Numbered from the stretch's first letter, positions 18,238 through 26,244 are shown. The stretch: DNA of 64,000 nt from Bradyrhizobium barranii subsp. barranii (GCF_017565645.3 NZ_CP086136.1:10089501-10153500), one strand, 5' to 3'. Notes: generated by a model not told the origin, from the letters alone. A program made the numbers and translations.

Positions 18238-19377
18238 CTAATTCGGATGCCACCAGCGGCCGCCGATCACGACGCCCTCGGAGACGATCTTGCGATCCCC
18301 GATCAGGTGCTCGCCGACGACGTCCTCGTAGTCGAACTGGCCCTGCCTGACCGTAACAAGCGTGGCGTCGCCGACGCAGCCGGGCTTGAGGCTGCCGAGT
18401 TCGGGCCGGCGCAGCGCCATCGCCGCGTTCACCGTCGAGGCGGCGATCACGTCCGACAGCTCCATGCCCATGCACAGGAATTTCGACATGGTCGTGACCT
18501 GGTCGAAGGCCGGGCCGTCGATGCAGAGCTGATGGATGTCGGAAGAGATGGTGTCGGGATAGAAGCCGTTGGCGAGCATCGCGCGCGCGGTCTTGAAGGC
18601 GAACGAGCCCTTGCCGTGGCCGATATCGAACAGCACGCCGCGCTCGCGCGCATCCAGCACCGCCTTCTTCACCGTGCCTTGCGCGGTCGCCGGCGTATTG
18701 GGGAAGGGACGGAACGCATGGGTCAGCACGTCGCCCGGACGCAGGCGGCCCAGCACCTCCTCGTAGCTCGGCGGCGGATGGTCGATATGCGCCATCAGGG
18801 GCATGCCGACCTCGTTCGCGACCTCGAGCGCGATGTCGAGCGGCACGATCCCCGACGTGCCCGAGGAGTGCAGCCCCACGCGCACCTTGATGCCGACGAT
18901 GAGGTCGCGGTTGGCATCGGCCACCTTGGCCGCCTCGATCGGATTCATCAGCCGCAACTCCTCGCTCTCGCCGACCATGATCCGGTGCGAGAAACCGAAG
19001 ATGCCGGCATGCGAGACATGCAGATAGGCGAGGATGCGAACCTGGCTCGGCTCGATCACGTGCTTGCGGAAGCCCGCGAAATTGCCGGGACCGGCGCTGC
19101 CGGTATCGACCGCCGTGGTGACGCCGGAGAGGCGGCAGAATTCCTCGGCGTCGATGCCGAGCGAGGTGCCGCCCCAATAGACATGGGTGTGCAGATCGAT
19201 CAGCCCCGGCGTCACGATGAACTGCGAGACGTCGCGCACATCGGTGCCCGGATCGGCCTTGAGCCCGGTGCCGATGGCGGCGACCTTGCCGCCCGCAAAG
19301 GCGACATCGGTCACGGCATCGAGCTTCTGGGACGGGTCGACCACACGGCCGCCGCGCAGGATCAAGTCGAAAGGCAT
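18238..19377 (-). CDS. Amidohydrolase/deacetylase family metallohydrolase
   Basis: A 379-aa amidohydrolase-superfamily enzyme. The metal-binding H-x-H is in TPGLIDLHTHVYWGG (about residues 60-62). A candidate carboxylated Lys is in LIVGIKVRVG, further His in LMAHIDHPP, and the catalytic Asp in ISSDIHQLCIDG. The C-terminal beta strand LVTVRQGQFDYEDVVGE is typical. The group, near dihydroorotase and D-aminoacylase, hydrolyses N-acyl or cyclic amide bonds. The exact substrate is unknown. Confidence 0.85.
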   Translation of the reverse strand: MPFDLILRGGRVVDPSQKLDAVTDVAFAGGKVAAIGTGLKADPGTDVRDVSQFIVTPGLIDLHTHVYWGGTSLGIDAEEFCRLSGVTTAVDTGSAGPGNFAGFRKHVIEPSQVRILAYLHVSHAGIFGFSHRIMVGESEELRLMNPIEAAKVADANRDLIVGIKVRVGLHSSGTSGIVPLDIALEVANEVGMPLMAHIDHPPPSYEEVLGRLRPGDVLTHAFRPFPNTPATAQGTVKKAVLDARERGVLFDIGHGKGSFAFKTARAMLANGFYPDTISSDIHQLCIDGPAFDQVTTMSKFLCMGMELSDVIAASTVNAAMALRRPELGSLKPGCVGDATLVTVRQGQFDYEDVVGEHLIGDRKIVSEGVVIGGRWWHPN

Positions 19378-19665
19378 TGTTGTCTCCGGATGGGGTAGCG
19401 AGGCGTGGCCGGCACGTCGGCACGGCCAGGAAGGACTCTTTCGCTTCTAGCAAATTTTGCGCCGACGAGCGTGGCAAACTGCGACGATTGCCCATGACAA
19501 AATGGCGATCCCGGGAAGACACGTGCGAAGCTGAAACATCCGCGGCCTATTGAAAAGACGGCGAGCGCGCATCCGGCAAACATGGAGTCGTCGGCAGGTC
19601 TCGGGCCAATGAGTGTCCGGCAAAGGTCGAGACGTGGCCGACATCATGTAGCTGGAGAAAAAACG
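19378..19665. other. Intergenic region, no gene seen
   Basis: About 290 bp lie between the divergent amidohydrolase and the glycine-rich secreted protein gene. It must hold both promoters. I see no repeat, RNA gene or convincing short ORF. Confidence 0.5.
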
Positions 19666-20181
19666 ATGGAACGACTGAAATTGCTTGGCGTGATCGCTCT
19701 TTGCGCAACCTTGGCGCCGGGAGCGGCCGCCTCTGCGCGCGGCGGCGGACATGGGGGCGGTGGACATGGGGGCGGTGGCGGACATTTCGGAGGCGGCGGC
19801 GGATTTCACGGTGGTGGGCACTTCGGAGGCGGCGGAGGCTTCCACGGCGGAGTTGGTCACTTCCGGGCCGCCGGCGGCTTCCATGCGCCACGTCCCGTCG
19901 CGGCCGGCGCCGGCTTCCATGGCGGTCAATTCCATCATGCCGGATTCCGGCATCGCTACCGCCACGCATTTGCTTACGGCGGGGGTCTTGGCCTTGGCGG
20001 CGCCTTAGCGCTGGGCGCCTATTCGGGCTGGCCTTACTATGGCGGCTACGACGACGGCTACTACGGCGATTACGACGACTCCGCTGATGGCTCGTCCTAT
20101 TGCGAACAAAAATATCGCTCGTACGACCCGGCTTCGGGAACGTATCTCGGCTACGATGGCAAGCGACACCCCTGCCCATAG
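19666..20181 (+). CDS. Secreted Gly/His-rich protein with a Tyr-rich C-terminus
   Basis: A 171-aa exported protein. GGAG upstream sets the ATG at 19666 and residues 1 to about 24 form a signal peptide ending AAASA. Residues 25-85 are tandem GGGH/GGGF units (GGHGGGG, HFGGGGGFHGG). A hydrophobic Gly segment and a Tyr/Asp-rich tail follow (YYGGYDDGYYGDYDD), then SSYCEQKYRSYDPASGTYLGYDGKRHPCP. The CEQKYRSYDPxSGTYxGxDGxRHPC tail resembles BA14K-like periplasmic proteins. The His/Gly repeats could bind metal. Function is unknown. Confidence 0.75.
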   Translation: MERLKLLGVIALCATLAPGAAASARGGGHGGGGHGGGGGHFGGGGGFHGGGHFGGGGGFHGGVGHFRAAGGFHAPRPVAAGAGFHGGQFHHAGFRHRYRHAFAYGGGLGLGGALALGAYSGWPYYGGYDDGYYGDYDDSADGSSYCEQKYRSYDPASGTYLGYDGKRHPCP

Positions 20182-20359
20182 CTCGATGTGGTGATGTCTT
20201 CGAGCCGTGCTCGCCGGCACTTCGGGAGTCCCTGAGATCGCTGACGACGCACGGCCCGAACAATTCGCAACTGGGCGGCCTGGTTCTTTTTTATTGGGGA
20301 CTTGACGGGCAGCAAAACCAGGAGAACAGCCCCTCCGCCACGCGCGTCATAAGGCGGGT

Positions 20360-20976
20360 CTACTTCGTGAACGTATTCGCGACCCTGCGGGAGCGAAGGA
20401 CGTACGTTATCCAAATCGTGGCACTGATTGCACCGACAACCGTTTGTCCGACCTGTCGAGGTTCGATGATGAAAAAATCGCTGAACGGGCGATTGAGGGC
20501 GGCGGAAAAAAACGATGCGACGCAGAGGAGATCGACGAGCGGCATCAGCACCGCGCAGATCATTTGTACGATGAAGAAGGCTGGAAACCTGTGGGAGTGT
20601 CTGAACAGGTGCACCGTTGTCCAGATCGCGAAGCCGATCATGGCGGCGTTTACCAGATTTCACTCCAGATCACCGTGGGAAAGTAAGTCCAGACTTTGTC
20701 GTCGATCGATTGCACATATTGTCCGACGTTGAAGATCAGGCGCAGGATGCCCATCACCTGGCCGAACGCGAGAAGCGCGAGCCAACCGCTGATGCCGGTC
20801 ATCTCGCGCCGGACATCTTTGAAGGCAGTAGCGTCCTCGGCGAGAACGGCGGGCTCCCGAACGGCGGCCGCCGGTGGCGATGCCGGCTCTTGCGGCGGCG
20901 ATTGAAGAAGCTGCTGCGCGATCTGGTGCACCTCCTCGACCGGCTTCCAATCCTCGAAGCCGTGCCGCCGGACCAT
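20360..20976 (-). pseudogene. DUF2569-like membrane protein, frameshifted
   Basis: Two adjacent leftward frames make one protein. The upstream frame (20976 to about 20650) has a Pro/Ala-rich N-terminus and the DUF2569-like ISGWLALLAFGQVMGILRLIFNV segment. It ends IWSEIW-stop. The next frame, beginning V-N-A-A-M-I-G-F-A-I-W, supplies the remaining membrane segments (FPAFFIVQMICAVLMPLVDLL, TVVGAISATIWITYVL). A one-base loss near 20660 accounts for the break. Joined, they give about 205 aa with four membrane helices. It may be a real pseudogene or a sequencing error. Confidence 0.65.
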
Positions 20977-21090
20977 CACACGCCGAGGATCGGCGATACG
21001 AGCGAGGAGCGTAAGGAGTTCCGAAATCGAGATCGGGCCGCGCTGCTGCCCGCCGTCCGCGTAGTATCATAAATCCGTCATGCCGACGCC

Positions 21091-21132
21091 CCCGCACCCG
21101 CACCCGCACCCGCACCCGCACCCGCACCCGCA
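21091..21132. repeat. (CCCGCA)7 hexanucleotide tandem repeat
   Basis: Seven perfect CCCGCA units are followed by one CCCGCC variant. They lie upstream of the DUF2569-like gene and about 100 bp from the island border. A tract like this can change length by slippage. No gene reads through it convincingly. Confidence 0.95.
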
Positions 21133-21227
21133 CCCGCCGTATTCTACCCGACGTAGGTACACGTCACGATAGAAAAACGATTAGTGGGGGGTATTGGCAC
21201 TACACGCCCATGGCGACGCGCGGCAAA

Positions 21228-21272
21228 TGGCGATCCCGGCATGACTCGAACATGCGACCTACGGTTTAGGAA
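21228..21272 (-). other. attL core: 3' fragment of a tRNA-Arg(CCU) gene
   Basis: On the minus strand the 45 bases run from an anticodon loop (TTCCTAA, anticodon CCT) through ACCGT, a T-arm GCATG-TTCGAGT-CATGC and acceptor strand CGGGATC to the encoded G-CCA. The 5' half of the tRNA is absent: the next bases do not pair with the anticodon stem. This is the displaced 3' end left by site-specific integration at a tRNA gene. The adjacent integrase supports that reading. The intact tRNA should lie at the far end of the island, outside this window. Confidence 0.8.
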
Positions 21273-21407
21273 AACGAAAACATTACTTTTCCAACGTTCG
21301 CCAACGTACGTCATAGCCCCCGTAAGGTCCTCTTTATACTTGCTTTTCCCTCCCCAAGGTGCATCCTCGTTAGGCGCTCCAACTCGCCCCTTCGAGGTGC
21401 CAAGGCG

Positions 21408-22526
21408 GTGCCACACATCAAGCTTTCAGACGTCGGCCTTCGGTCTTTGCCTCTCCCTCCGAAAGGGACGGTGGACTATTGGGACCTGAGCCTTCCATCA
21501 TTCGCTTGCCGTGTCTCGCAGGGTGGCGCAAAGACCTTCATCCTCAAGACCTACAACTCGCGCCGAGCGATCGGGAGATGGCCCCTCATCAGCCTTGCGG
21601 CGGCTCGCCGTGAGGCAAAGCGAATTCTCGCCGAGAAGACGCTGGGCCGGATCCAACCTCAATCCATAACCGTCGCGAAAGCGCGGGAGCTCTTCCTCAA
21701 GGAGAAAGGGAAAGCAAGGCGAGTACGGACGGTCCAAGATCTAAAGGACCGCCTCGACCGTCACTTCGACATTCCAGGGCAGCTTGGGAAGGTAACTCAC
21801 AATCAGATCGTTCGACGACTTGAAGCGATCAAAACGCCCCAGGAATTCAACGCGGCGCTCCGCGTGGGACGAACCTTTTTCACGTGGTGCACCAACCGTC
21901 GCTACATCACCGAAAACCCTACAAGGGGTATCGACCGCCGCTCGGTCCTGTCCCGGACGCGGGTCCTCTCCGATGAAGAACTCAAGAAAGTTTGGACTGC
22001 ATGCTCCGAGCCTCATAAGGACATGCCGGAGGGCTATCGCACAATCGTCAAACTATTGATCCTAACGGGCCAACGCAAAACTGAGGTCGCAGGTTTGGAT
22101 AAGGCGCACGTCTCTTATAATCAGAAAACTGTCTCTCTTCCAGGCACCTTAACCAAGAACAAGCGAGGGCATGAACTTCCGGTAGGCAACTTGGCTCAGT
22201 CTATCCTGGCTCCCCTGCTCACATGCAATTCTCTTTTGTTTCCAGCTCGCGGCAGATCAACGCCATTTAATGGTTGGTCGAAGAGCAAGAAAGCACTCGA
22301 CAAAGCGAGTGGTGTCACCAATTGGACGCTTCACGATCTTCGCCGCACATACCGCACAATTCACGCTCGCATCGGCACGATGCCCCACATCGCCGAACGC
22401 CTGATCAATCATGTCTCGTCCCGCTCAGACGTCGAAGATATCTACGACAGGCATACTTACCTACCTGAAATGGCGCGCGCGATGAAAAATTACGAACACT
22501 ACCTCCTTCAGAACGTGCTACCTTAA
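21408..22526 (+). CDS. Tyrosine-type site-specific integrase
   Basis: A 372-aa phage/island integrase. The N-terminal DUF4102-like arm-binding region (about residues 1-90) is short. A core-binding helical domain follows at about 90-180 and the catalytic domain at 190-372. Catalytic residues are R223 (TGQRKTEV), a Lys near 250-252, H309 and R312 (LHDLRRTY), H335 (INHVSS) and Y346 (IYDRHTY), so the set looks complete. It begins 136 bp from the tRNA-fragment att core and probably integrates and excises this island. It is followed by a palindrome and a small excisionase-like gene. Confidence 0.93.
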   Translation: MPHIKLSDVGLRSLPLPPKGTVDYWDLSLPSFACRVSQGGAKTFILKTYNSRRAIGRWPLISLAAARREAKRILAEKTLGRIQPQSITVAKARELFLKEKGKARRVRTVQDLKDRLDRHFDIPGQLGKVTHNQIVRRLEAIKTPQEFNAALRVGRTFFTWCTNRRYITENPTRGIDRRSVLSRTRVLSDEELKKVWTACSEPHKDMPEGYRTIVKLLILTGQRKTEVAGLDKAHVSYNQKTVSLPGTLTKNKRGHELPVGNLAQSILAPLLTCNSLLFPARGRSTPFNGWSKSKKALDKASGVTNWTLHDLRRTYRTIHARIGTMPHIAERLINHVSSRSDVEDIYDRHTYLPEMARAMKNYEHYLLQNVLP

Positions 22527-22546
22527 GTCGTCGGCTGACACTTAAC

Positions 22547-22562
22547 AGCCGTCGCGACGGCT
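22547..22562. promoter_or_regulatory. Perfect 16-bp palindrome before the AlpA-like gene (module A)
   Basis: AGCCGTCG-CGACGGCT is a perfect palindrome 20 bp after the integrase stop and 21 bp before the AlpA-like ATG. It is preceded by gtcggctgac. The module B copy is at 56026-56041. Conservation in both suggests an operator, possibly for the AlpA-like protein itself. A short terminator for the integrase gene is the alternative. Confidence 0.6.
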
Positions 22563-22583
22563 CCCAACAGATGGAGCTAAGCG

Positions 22584-22802
22584 ATGACTGGAAAGGAAGT
22601 GGTCAACTGGCGTGGGGTTAAGGCACTTGGAATTCCCTACAGCCGCACGCACTGGTTTAGGCTCTGTGCATCTGGTGAGGCACCGATGTTTTTCAAACTA
22701 CGTGCTCACAGAAACAGTCCGCCGGTCTGGTGGCTGCACGAGATTATCGAGTGGCTCGAAGCTCGCGCAAAGGCCAAGCCTGCCGACGCTCCGAGAAAGT
22801 AA
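22584..22802 (+). CDS. Small AlpA/excisionase-like DNA-binding protein (module A)
   Basis: A 72-aa basic protein. WRGVKALGIPYSRTHWFRLCASGEAPMFFKLRAHRNSPPVWWLHEIIEWLEARAKAK has the layout of AlpA-type winged-HTH excisionase/regulators. These have a helix pair, then P-x-x-x-K-x wing residues, then a W-x-x-x-E-I-x-x-W helix. GGAGCTAAGCG lies upstream. Directly following the integrase gene, it may act as directionality factor or regulator. The copy at 56063-56281 differs at only three residues. Confidence 0.75.
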   Translation: MTGKEVVNWRGVKALGIPYSRTHWFRLCASGEAPMFFKLRAHRNSPPVWWLHEIIEWLEARAKAKPADAPRK

Positions 22803-22809
22803 GGAGCGG

Positions 22810-22842
22810 GGCTGGCCCTCCAAAGCCAGCCCTTCCTCCTTA
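22810..22842 (+). terminator. Rho-independent terminator after the AlpA-like gene (module A)
   Basis: GGGCTGGC-cctccaaa-GCCAGCCC is a perfect 8-bp stem followed by TTCCTCCTT, 7 bp after the stop. The same structure follows the module B copy at 56288-56320. Confidence 0.8.
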
Positions 22843-22882
22843 GAGGTTTTCCTGGCGATCCAGCCTTATACCCCGCCATACG

Positions 22883-23016
22883 CCCCGCCTTTAGGGTAAG
22901 GCGGGGTCGACGGTTGGCATGCGCTGGCCTGGGGCAGCATGTATGGTCGACAAACCCCGACTTGCCGTGCGACTTTGGTGGTGCTGCCGCACCACGACGC
23001 GCGAAAGCGCGGGCAT
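22883..23016. other. Conserved three-hairpin block (module A), candidate oriT or structured RNA
   Basis: In the 460-bp gap before the 147-aa gene lie three perfect hairpins. They are CCCCGCCTT-tagggt-AAGGCGGGG (22883-22906), GTGGTGC-tgcc-GCACCAC (22978-22995) and CGCGC-GAAA-GCGCG (22998-23011, a GNRA loop). The block recurs at 59531-59664 with only scattered changes, and all three stems are retained. Conservation beyond the rest of the gap argues for a DNA or RNA structure. An origin of transfer, a regulatory leader or a recombination site are possible; the sequence does not decide. Confidence 0.6.
22891..23016 (-). CDS. Possible short leader ORF in the conserved block (module A)
   Basis: A 41-codon frame on the minus strand begins at an ATG with an unusually strong GAGGAGGAACGC upstream. 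Its stop falls in the loop of the first hairpin. The peptide is basic (M-P-A-L-S-R-V-V-V-R-Q-H-H). In module B the same start and ribosome site are kept, with one residue changed, but a CAG-to-TAG change ends the frame after 30 codons (59572-59664). It may be a leader peptide or fortuitous within a conserved non-coding block. Confidence 0.3.
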   Translation of the reverse strand: MPALSRVVVRQHHQSRTASRGLSTIHAAPGQRMPTVDPALP

Positions 23017-23264
23017 GCGTTCCTCCTCATATTGGAGATTGATCCATCTCAGACGTCGTCCGAGCCTCATCAATCTCTTCATCATGAGGACAAGCTTTCA
23101 GCGCAGTGGCTCCGAAGATGCGGGAGAGCTCTGGCTCGGCTTACCACGAGCCGACGGACAGAGCTTAGCCTGATAGGAGTGAGATCGTATGACGGGAAAC
23201 ACTATCTTTTGCTCCTCAAGCGTGCATAATCCTTTCTTTGCTTCCTTTGCAGAGGAGTTATCCC

Positions 23265-23708
23265 ATGCAATTAAAGCTCAAGCGCTCACAGCGCACGGGC
23301 GGCATGCTGGGCGGAAAAGTGATCTTTGCTCTCGATGCACGCACCGATCTGACGTCCGACGAAAAAGGATTGGTGAGTAAGTACGGGCTTGGAAAGCTCG
23401 CCGTATACGACAGCGAGGCGCGTAAGAAACACGGGGAGGCGGCGTACGGTCACTTCGATGAGAGCGCAAGCAGAACCACTGGACGTTCGCTTTGGAAAAG
23501 CGCTCGCGGCATTGCCAGTGCTGCCATGATGGCGCTTTCGCTCCGGATCACTGTCGAGACCTTGATGAGCGGCCAACACATCGAATGCAAGGATCTCGAC
23601 GAGCTGCTTGGCGCCGAAGCGGCCATTCTGAATGCCTGCAAAAACCTCAAGGCGTATCTTGAAACGGCACAGACCTTCGACGGGCGGGAGGACGTCGTTG
23701 AGTTCTAA
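23265..23708 (+). CDS. Conserved 147-aa protein paired with the ATPase (module A)
   Basis: A soluble 147-aa protein that I do not recognise. AGAGGAG upstream sets the ATG at 23265. The N-terminus is basic and beta-like (MQLKLKRSQRTGGMLGGKVIFALDARTDLT). Then come DEKGLVSKYGLGKLAVYDSEARKKHG and a helical second half with IASAAMMALSLRITVETLMSGQHIECKDLDELLGAEAAILNACKNLKAYLE. The final 11 bases overlap the TTG start of the ATPase, so the two are translationally coupled. The module B homologue is about 93% identical. A partner or regulator of the ATPase is the natural inference. Confidence 0.8.
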   Translation: MQLKLKRSQRTGGMLGGKVIFALDARTDLTSDEKGLVSKYGLGKLAVYDSEARKKHGEAAYGHFDESASRTTGRSLWKSARGIASAAMMALSLRITVETLMSGQHIECKDLDELLGAEAAILNACKNLKAYLETAQTFDGREDVVEF

Positions 23709-25821
23709 GCTTCCGAAATACGTGCCTCCGTCCCCGTTCACGCCGTTTCTTCGGCGTTTCACGGACGAACGGGCGCGTGATCTGGCTGAAACGATCGGCC
23801 TCTACAATGAAGTGCGCAATACGTATGTCGGTTCGCTCTGGGCCAATCCCCAGGCGATTGAGCATGTAAATACGTTGATCGCCGAACGGGTCGGCGAGGC
23901 TGTCGATCTGCCGAATTCATCTACGCTCTTGAACGCACTCGACCGCTGTCAGCAAGAGATTCTCGCTCTTGAGACCGCGATCTTTGCCTTCCCGGAAATC
24001 GACCTGAAGACTGCTGTTCTCTCCCTGAAGGAGCATGTTGATCTTCGCCAGTACCTGCGCGCCAAACAGCACTTCCTTGCCAACGACGAGCGCGTCGCCG
24101 AGCTCCTTATGGATACGCTCGCCGGCGTGTTTGAAGCGATTGCCTCGGCGCTACCAAACCTACAGGACACCAATGACACGGCACCGCCACTCACCGTCCC
24201 TGTTGTGTGTCTTCTCCGCAATCCGGGCGATCTCATCGCCCGCCTGATAGCTACGATCTCCCAGCGGGAGACCGCAGAAGCAGGTCTATTTTCAGCGCTC
24301 CAAGACCGCCTGTACAGAAATGTATGTCTCGCCTCGGGCGTTTCCCCGAACGATGAGAAGCCGCGTAAGCGGCTCGTCGAGGCAGACAACTCCGATCTTC
24401 CTCCCATGGAGCTCGCGGAAGCCTATTTGAGGGAAACGCCTTTTCTCGACCTCTTCCTCTGCCCAATACCCTTTTGCATTCCCGCAAAGGCTCGTTTCGA
24501 GCACCAATGGATTGTTGCGCCGCCAGGCGCCGGCAAGTCGACCCTTCTCCAATACCTAATCTTGCGCGACCTTGAGCTTGTAGCCGCAGATCAAGCGTCC
24601 ATCGTCGTCATGGAAAGCAACCGCGATCTGATCAAGGCGATCGAAGGCCTCAGGGTATTTGCGCCCGGTGAACGCCTTGATGGCAAGCTCGTCGTCATCG
24701 ATGCCGAAGATGTCGAATGGCCGGTCGCGCTCAATCTATTTGACGTCGGCATCGGGGAGACGCACTCCTACTCGCCGGCGGAGCACGAAGGCTTCCGAAA
24801 CGCCGTGCTCGCGCTCTACGATTACATCTTCAGTGCCTTACTTTCGGCGGAGATGACCAGTCGCCAGAATACCTTATTTCACTTTACGATCGAACTTCTT
24901 CTCACGATCCCGTCAGCTACAATCGACACGCTCATTGATCTCATGCAGCCCGGAGGCCTTGCCAAATTCAAGGAGCATCTGCTCGTCCTTGATTCTGATG
25001 CGAGGCGCTTTTTCGAGCTGAAGTTCAACAGCAAGGAGTTCGACCGCACCAAGGAGCAGGTCGTTGACCGGCTATTCGCTGTTAAGCGCATCCGCACTCT
25101 GTCTCGGATGTTTGCGGCGCCGAGATCCAAGTTCGACTTTTTCACTGAAATGAGTGCGGGGAAGGTCATTCTCATCAATGTTCCGCAAAGCCTGCTTCAA
25201 GAAGACGGCGTGGAGATCGTGGGTCGTTTTTTCATTTCAATGATCTTGCTCGCTGCACATAAGCGTCAGCTTCTTCCAAAGGATCAGCGTCTCCCCTGTT
25301 TCGTCTACATCGACGAATGCCAGGATTTTATCAAGCGTGACCCAAAGATCCCGGTCATTCTTGACCAGGCGCGTAAGCTGAATGTGGGCGTGGTCCTTGC
25401 GCATCAGCGATTGCAGCAGATGCAACCGCACGTCCTCGATGCACTCTATGGTGCAACTGCAATAAAGTTCGCCTCAAAAATCAGCGACGCGGCGGCCCAT
25501 GCGCTCGCGCGCGACATGCGAACCACCCCCGAATTCATCCTCAATCAGCCGCAGTACCATTTCGCCGCCTATGTCCGCGGGGTGACAAATGCCGCGCTGT
25601 CGGTCGGCATCCCGGCCACCGACCTAAATAGGGCGCCGCGGATGACAGCCGATGAGCACAATGCTGTTCGGAAGAGCATTCGAGAGCGCTACGCGGTCAA
25701 GCCAGTGTCTACGGAAGTTTCTCGGACGGATGTTAGGGAGCGGCAAACCTCATCAGAAGAGCCGCCCAATGCGGGATCGGCGGCTGTCCCTGAGCGGGAC
25801 GGTGATGATTGGCGTTCATAG
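23698..25821 (+). CDS. HerA/TraG-like DNA-translocase ATPase (module A)
   Basis: A 707-aa P-loop ATPase of the HerA/FtsK/VirD4 type. The TTG start at 23698 has GGGAGGACGTCG upstream and is kept in the module B homologue. Walker A is P275-T282 (PPGAGKST) and Walker B is F535-E540 (FVYIDE). Between them lies a TraG/TraD-like region (LDQARKLNVGVVLAHQRLQQMQ follows, a sensor-type block). There is no clear N-terminal membrane anchor, unlike VirD4. It probably pumps DNA during transfer of the element. No VirB genes are visible here. The 270-residue N-terminal domain is unrecognised. Confidence 0.8.
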   Translation: MSSKLPKYVPPSPFTPFLRRFTDERARDLAETIGLYNEVRNTYVGSLWANPQAIEHVNTLIAERVGEAVDLPNSSTLLNALDRCQQEILALETAIFAFPEIDLKTAVLSLKEHVDLRQYLRAKQHFLANDERVAELLMDTLAGVFEAIASALPNLQDTNDTAPPLTVPVVCLLRNPGDLIARLIATISQRETAEAGLFSALQDRLYRNVCLASGVSPNDEKPRKRLVEADNSDLPPMELAEAYLRETPFLDLFLCPIPFCIPAKARFEHQWIVAPPGAGKSTLLQYLILRDLELVAADQASIVVMESNRDLIKAIEGLRVFAPGERLDGKLVVIDAEDVEWPVALNLFDVGIGETHSYSPAEHEGFRNAVLALYDYIFSALLSAEMTSRQNTLFHFTIELLLTIPSATIDTLIDLMQPGGLAKFKEHLLVLDSDARRFFELKFNSKEFDRTKEQVVDRLFAVKRIRTLSRMFAAPRSKFDFFTEMSAGKVILINVPQSLLQEDGVEIVGRFFISMILLAAHKRQLLPKDQRLPCFVYIDECQDFIKRDPKIPVILDQARKLNVGVVLAHQRLQQMQPHVLDALYGATAIKFASKISDAAAHALARDMRTTPEFILNQPQYHFAAYVRGVTNAALSVGIPATDLNRAPRMTADEHNAVRKSIRERYAVKPVSTEVSRTDVRERQTSSEEPPNAGSAAVPERDGDDWRS

Positions 25822-25832
25822 CACACAGAAGA

Positions 25833-25860
25833 AAGCCCGCCGAAGCGGGCTTGTTGTTAG
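25833..25860. terminator. Bidirectional terminator after the ATPase (module A)
   Basis: AAGCCCGC-cgaa-GCGGGCTT (25833-25852) is a perfect 8-bp stem followed by GTTGTT. It separates the rightward ATPase gene from the convergent zinc-knuckle gene, whose stop is at 25857. The same hairpin is at 63788-63807 in module B. Confidence 0.8.
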
Positions 25861-26045
25861 TTCGCTGCGTCGACCGTCTTTGAAGGACATGCGCTCGCGC
25901 GGTGTCCAGGCTCGTTGCATTTCGAGCATTTGGGAACTCGGCGCTCGCGAACCACGCCGCCGAGAAGCTCGCCGAGTTCGGCGTTTAAGTCCTCGCGCTT
26001 GGCGATCAGCTCTTTGACGCGCGCGATCTTGCTGTCCAAATCCAT
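25857..26045 (-). CDS. Small coiled-coil CCHC zinc-knuckle protein (module A)
   Basis: A 62-aa protein. AAAGGAGGTGGTTCAC sets the ATG at 26045. Residues 1-36 form a charged amphipathic helix (SKIARVKELIAKREDLNAELGELL). Then comes a single retroviral-type zinc knuckle, C40-x2-C43-x4-H48-x4-C53 (CSKCNEPGHRASAC). Such knuckles bind single-stranded nucleic acid and are uncommon as stand-alone bacterial proteins. A homologue with the same spacing is at 63813-64000. Nucleic-acid chaperone during element processing is a reasonable guess. Confidence 0.75.
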   Translation of the reverse strand: MDLDSKIARVKELIAKREDLNAELGELLGGVVRERRVPKCSKCNEPGHRASACPSKTVDAAN

Positions 26046-26244
26046 GTGAACCACCTCCTTTCCGACGGAAGAGATAGGCCGTGTAGTATCGCACGTCTGC
26101 TCGATTCAGCCGTGCGAGCGTCGGTTCGTGTTGTGCATGTGCCGGTATGTGGAAGGAAGAGCCGCAGTAATGATTGTTCACTTTTTCTTGGGTACACAGG
26201 GACAGACGGCCTGCATGCGAAGGCATCTGATACATTGCTTTCCG

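Noticed and set aside
18247..19398. 383-codon plus-strand frame
   Set aside because: Antisense to the amidohydrolase gene, whose metal-binding motifs are all on the minus strand.
21091..21132. Regular short repeats considered as a CRISPR array
   Set aside because: Contiguous hexamers with no spacers and no cas genes.
21228..21320. Complete tRNA gene
   Set aside because: Only the 3' half is present. Upstream bases do not form the acceptor 5' strand, D-arm or anticodon 5' stem.
22939..23229. 96-codon plus-strand frame in the module A leader
   Set aside because: The matching frame in module B stops after about 30 codons and then diverges. Conservation tracks the hairpins, not this frame.
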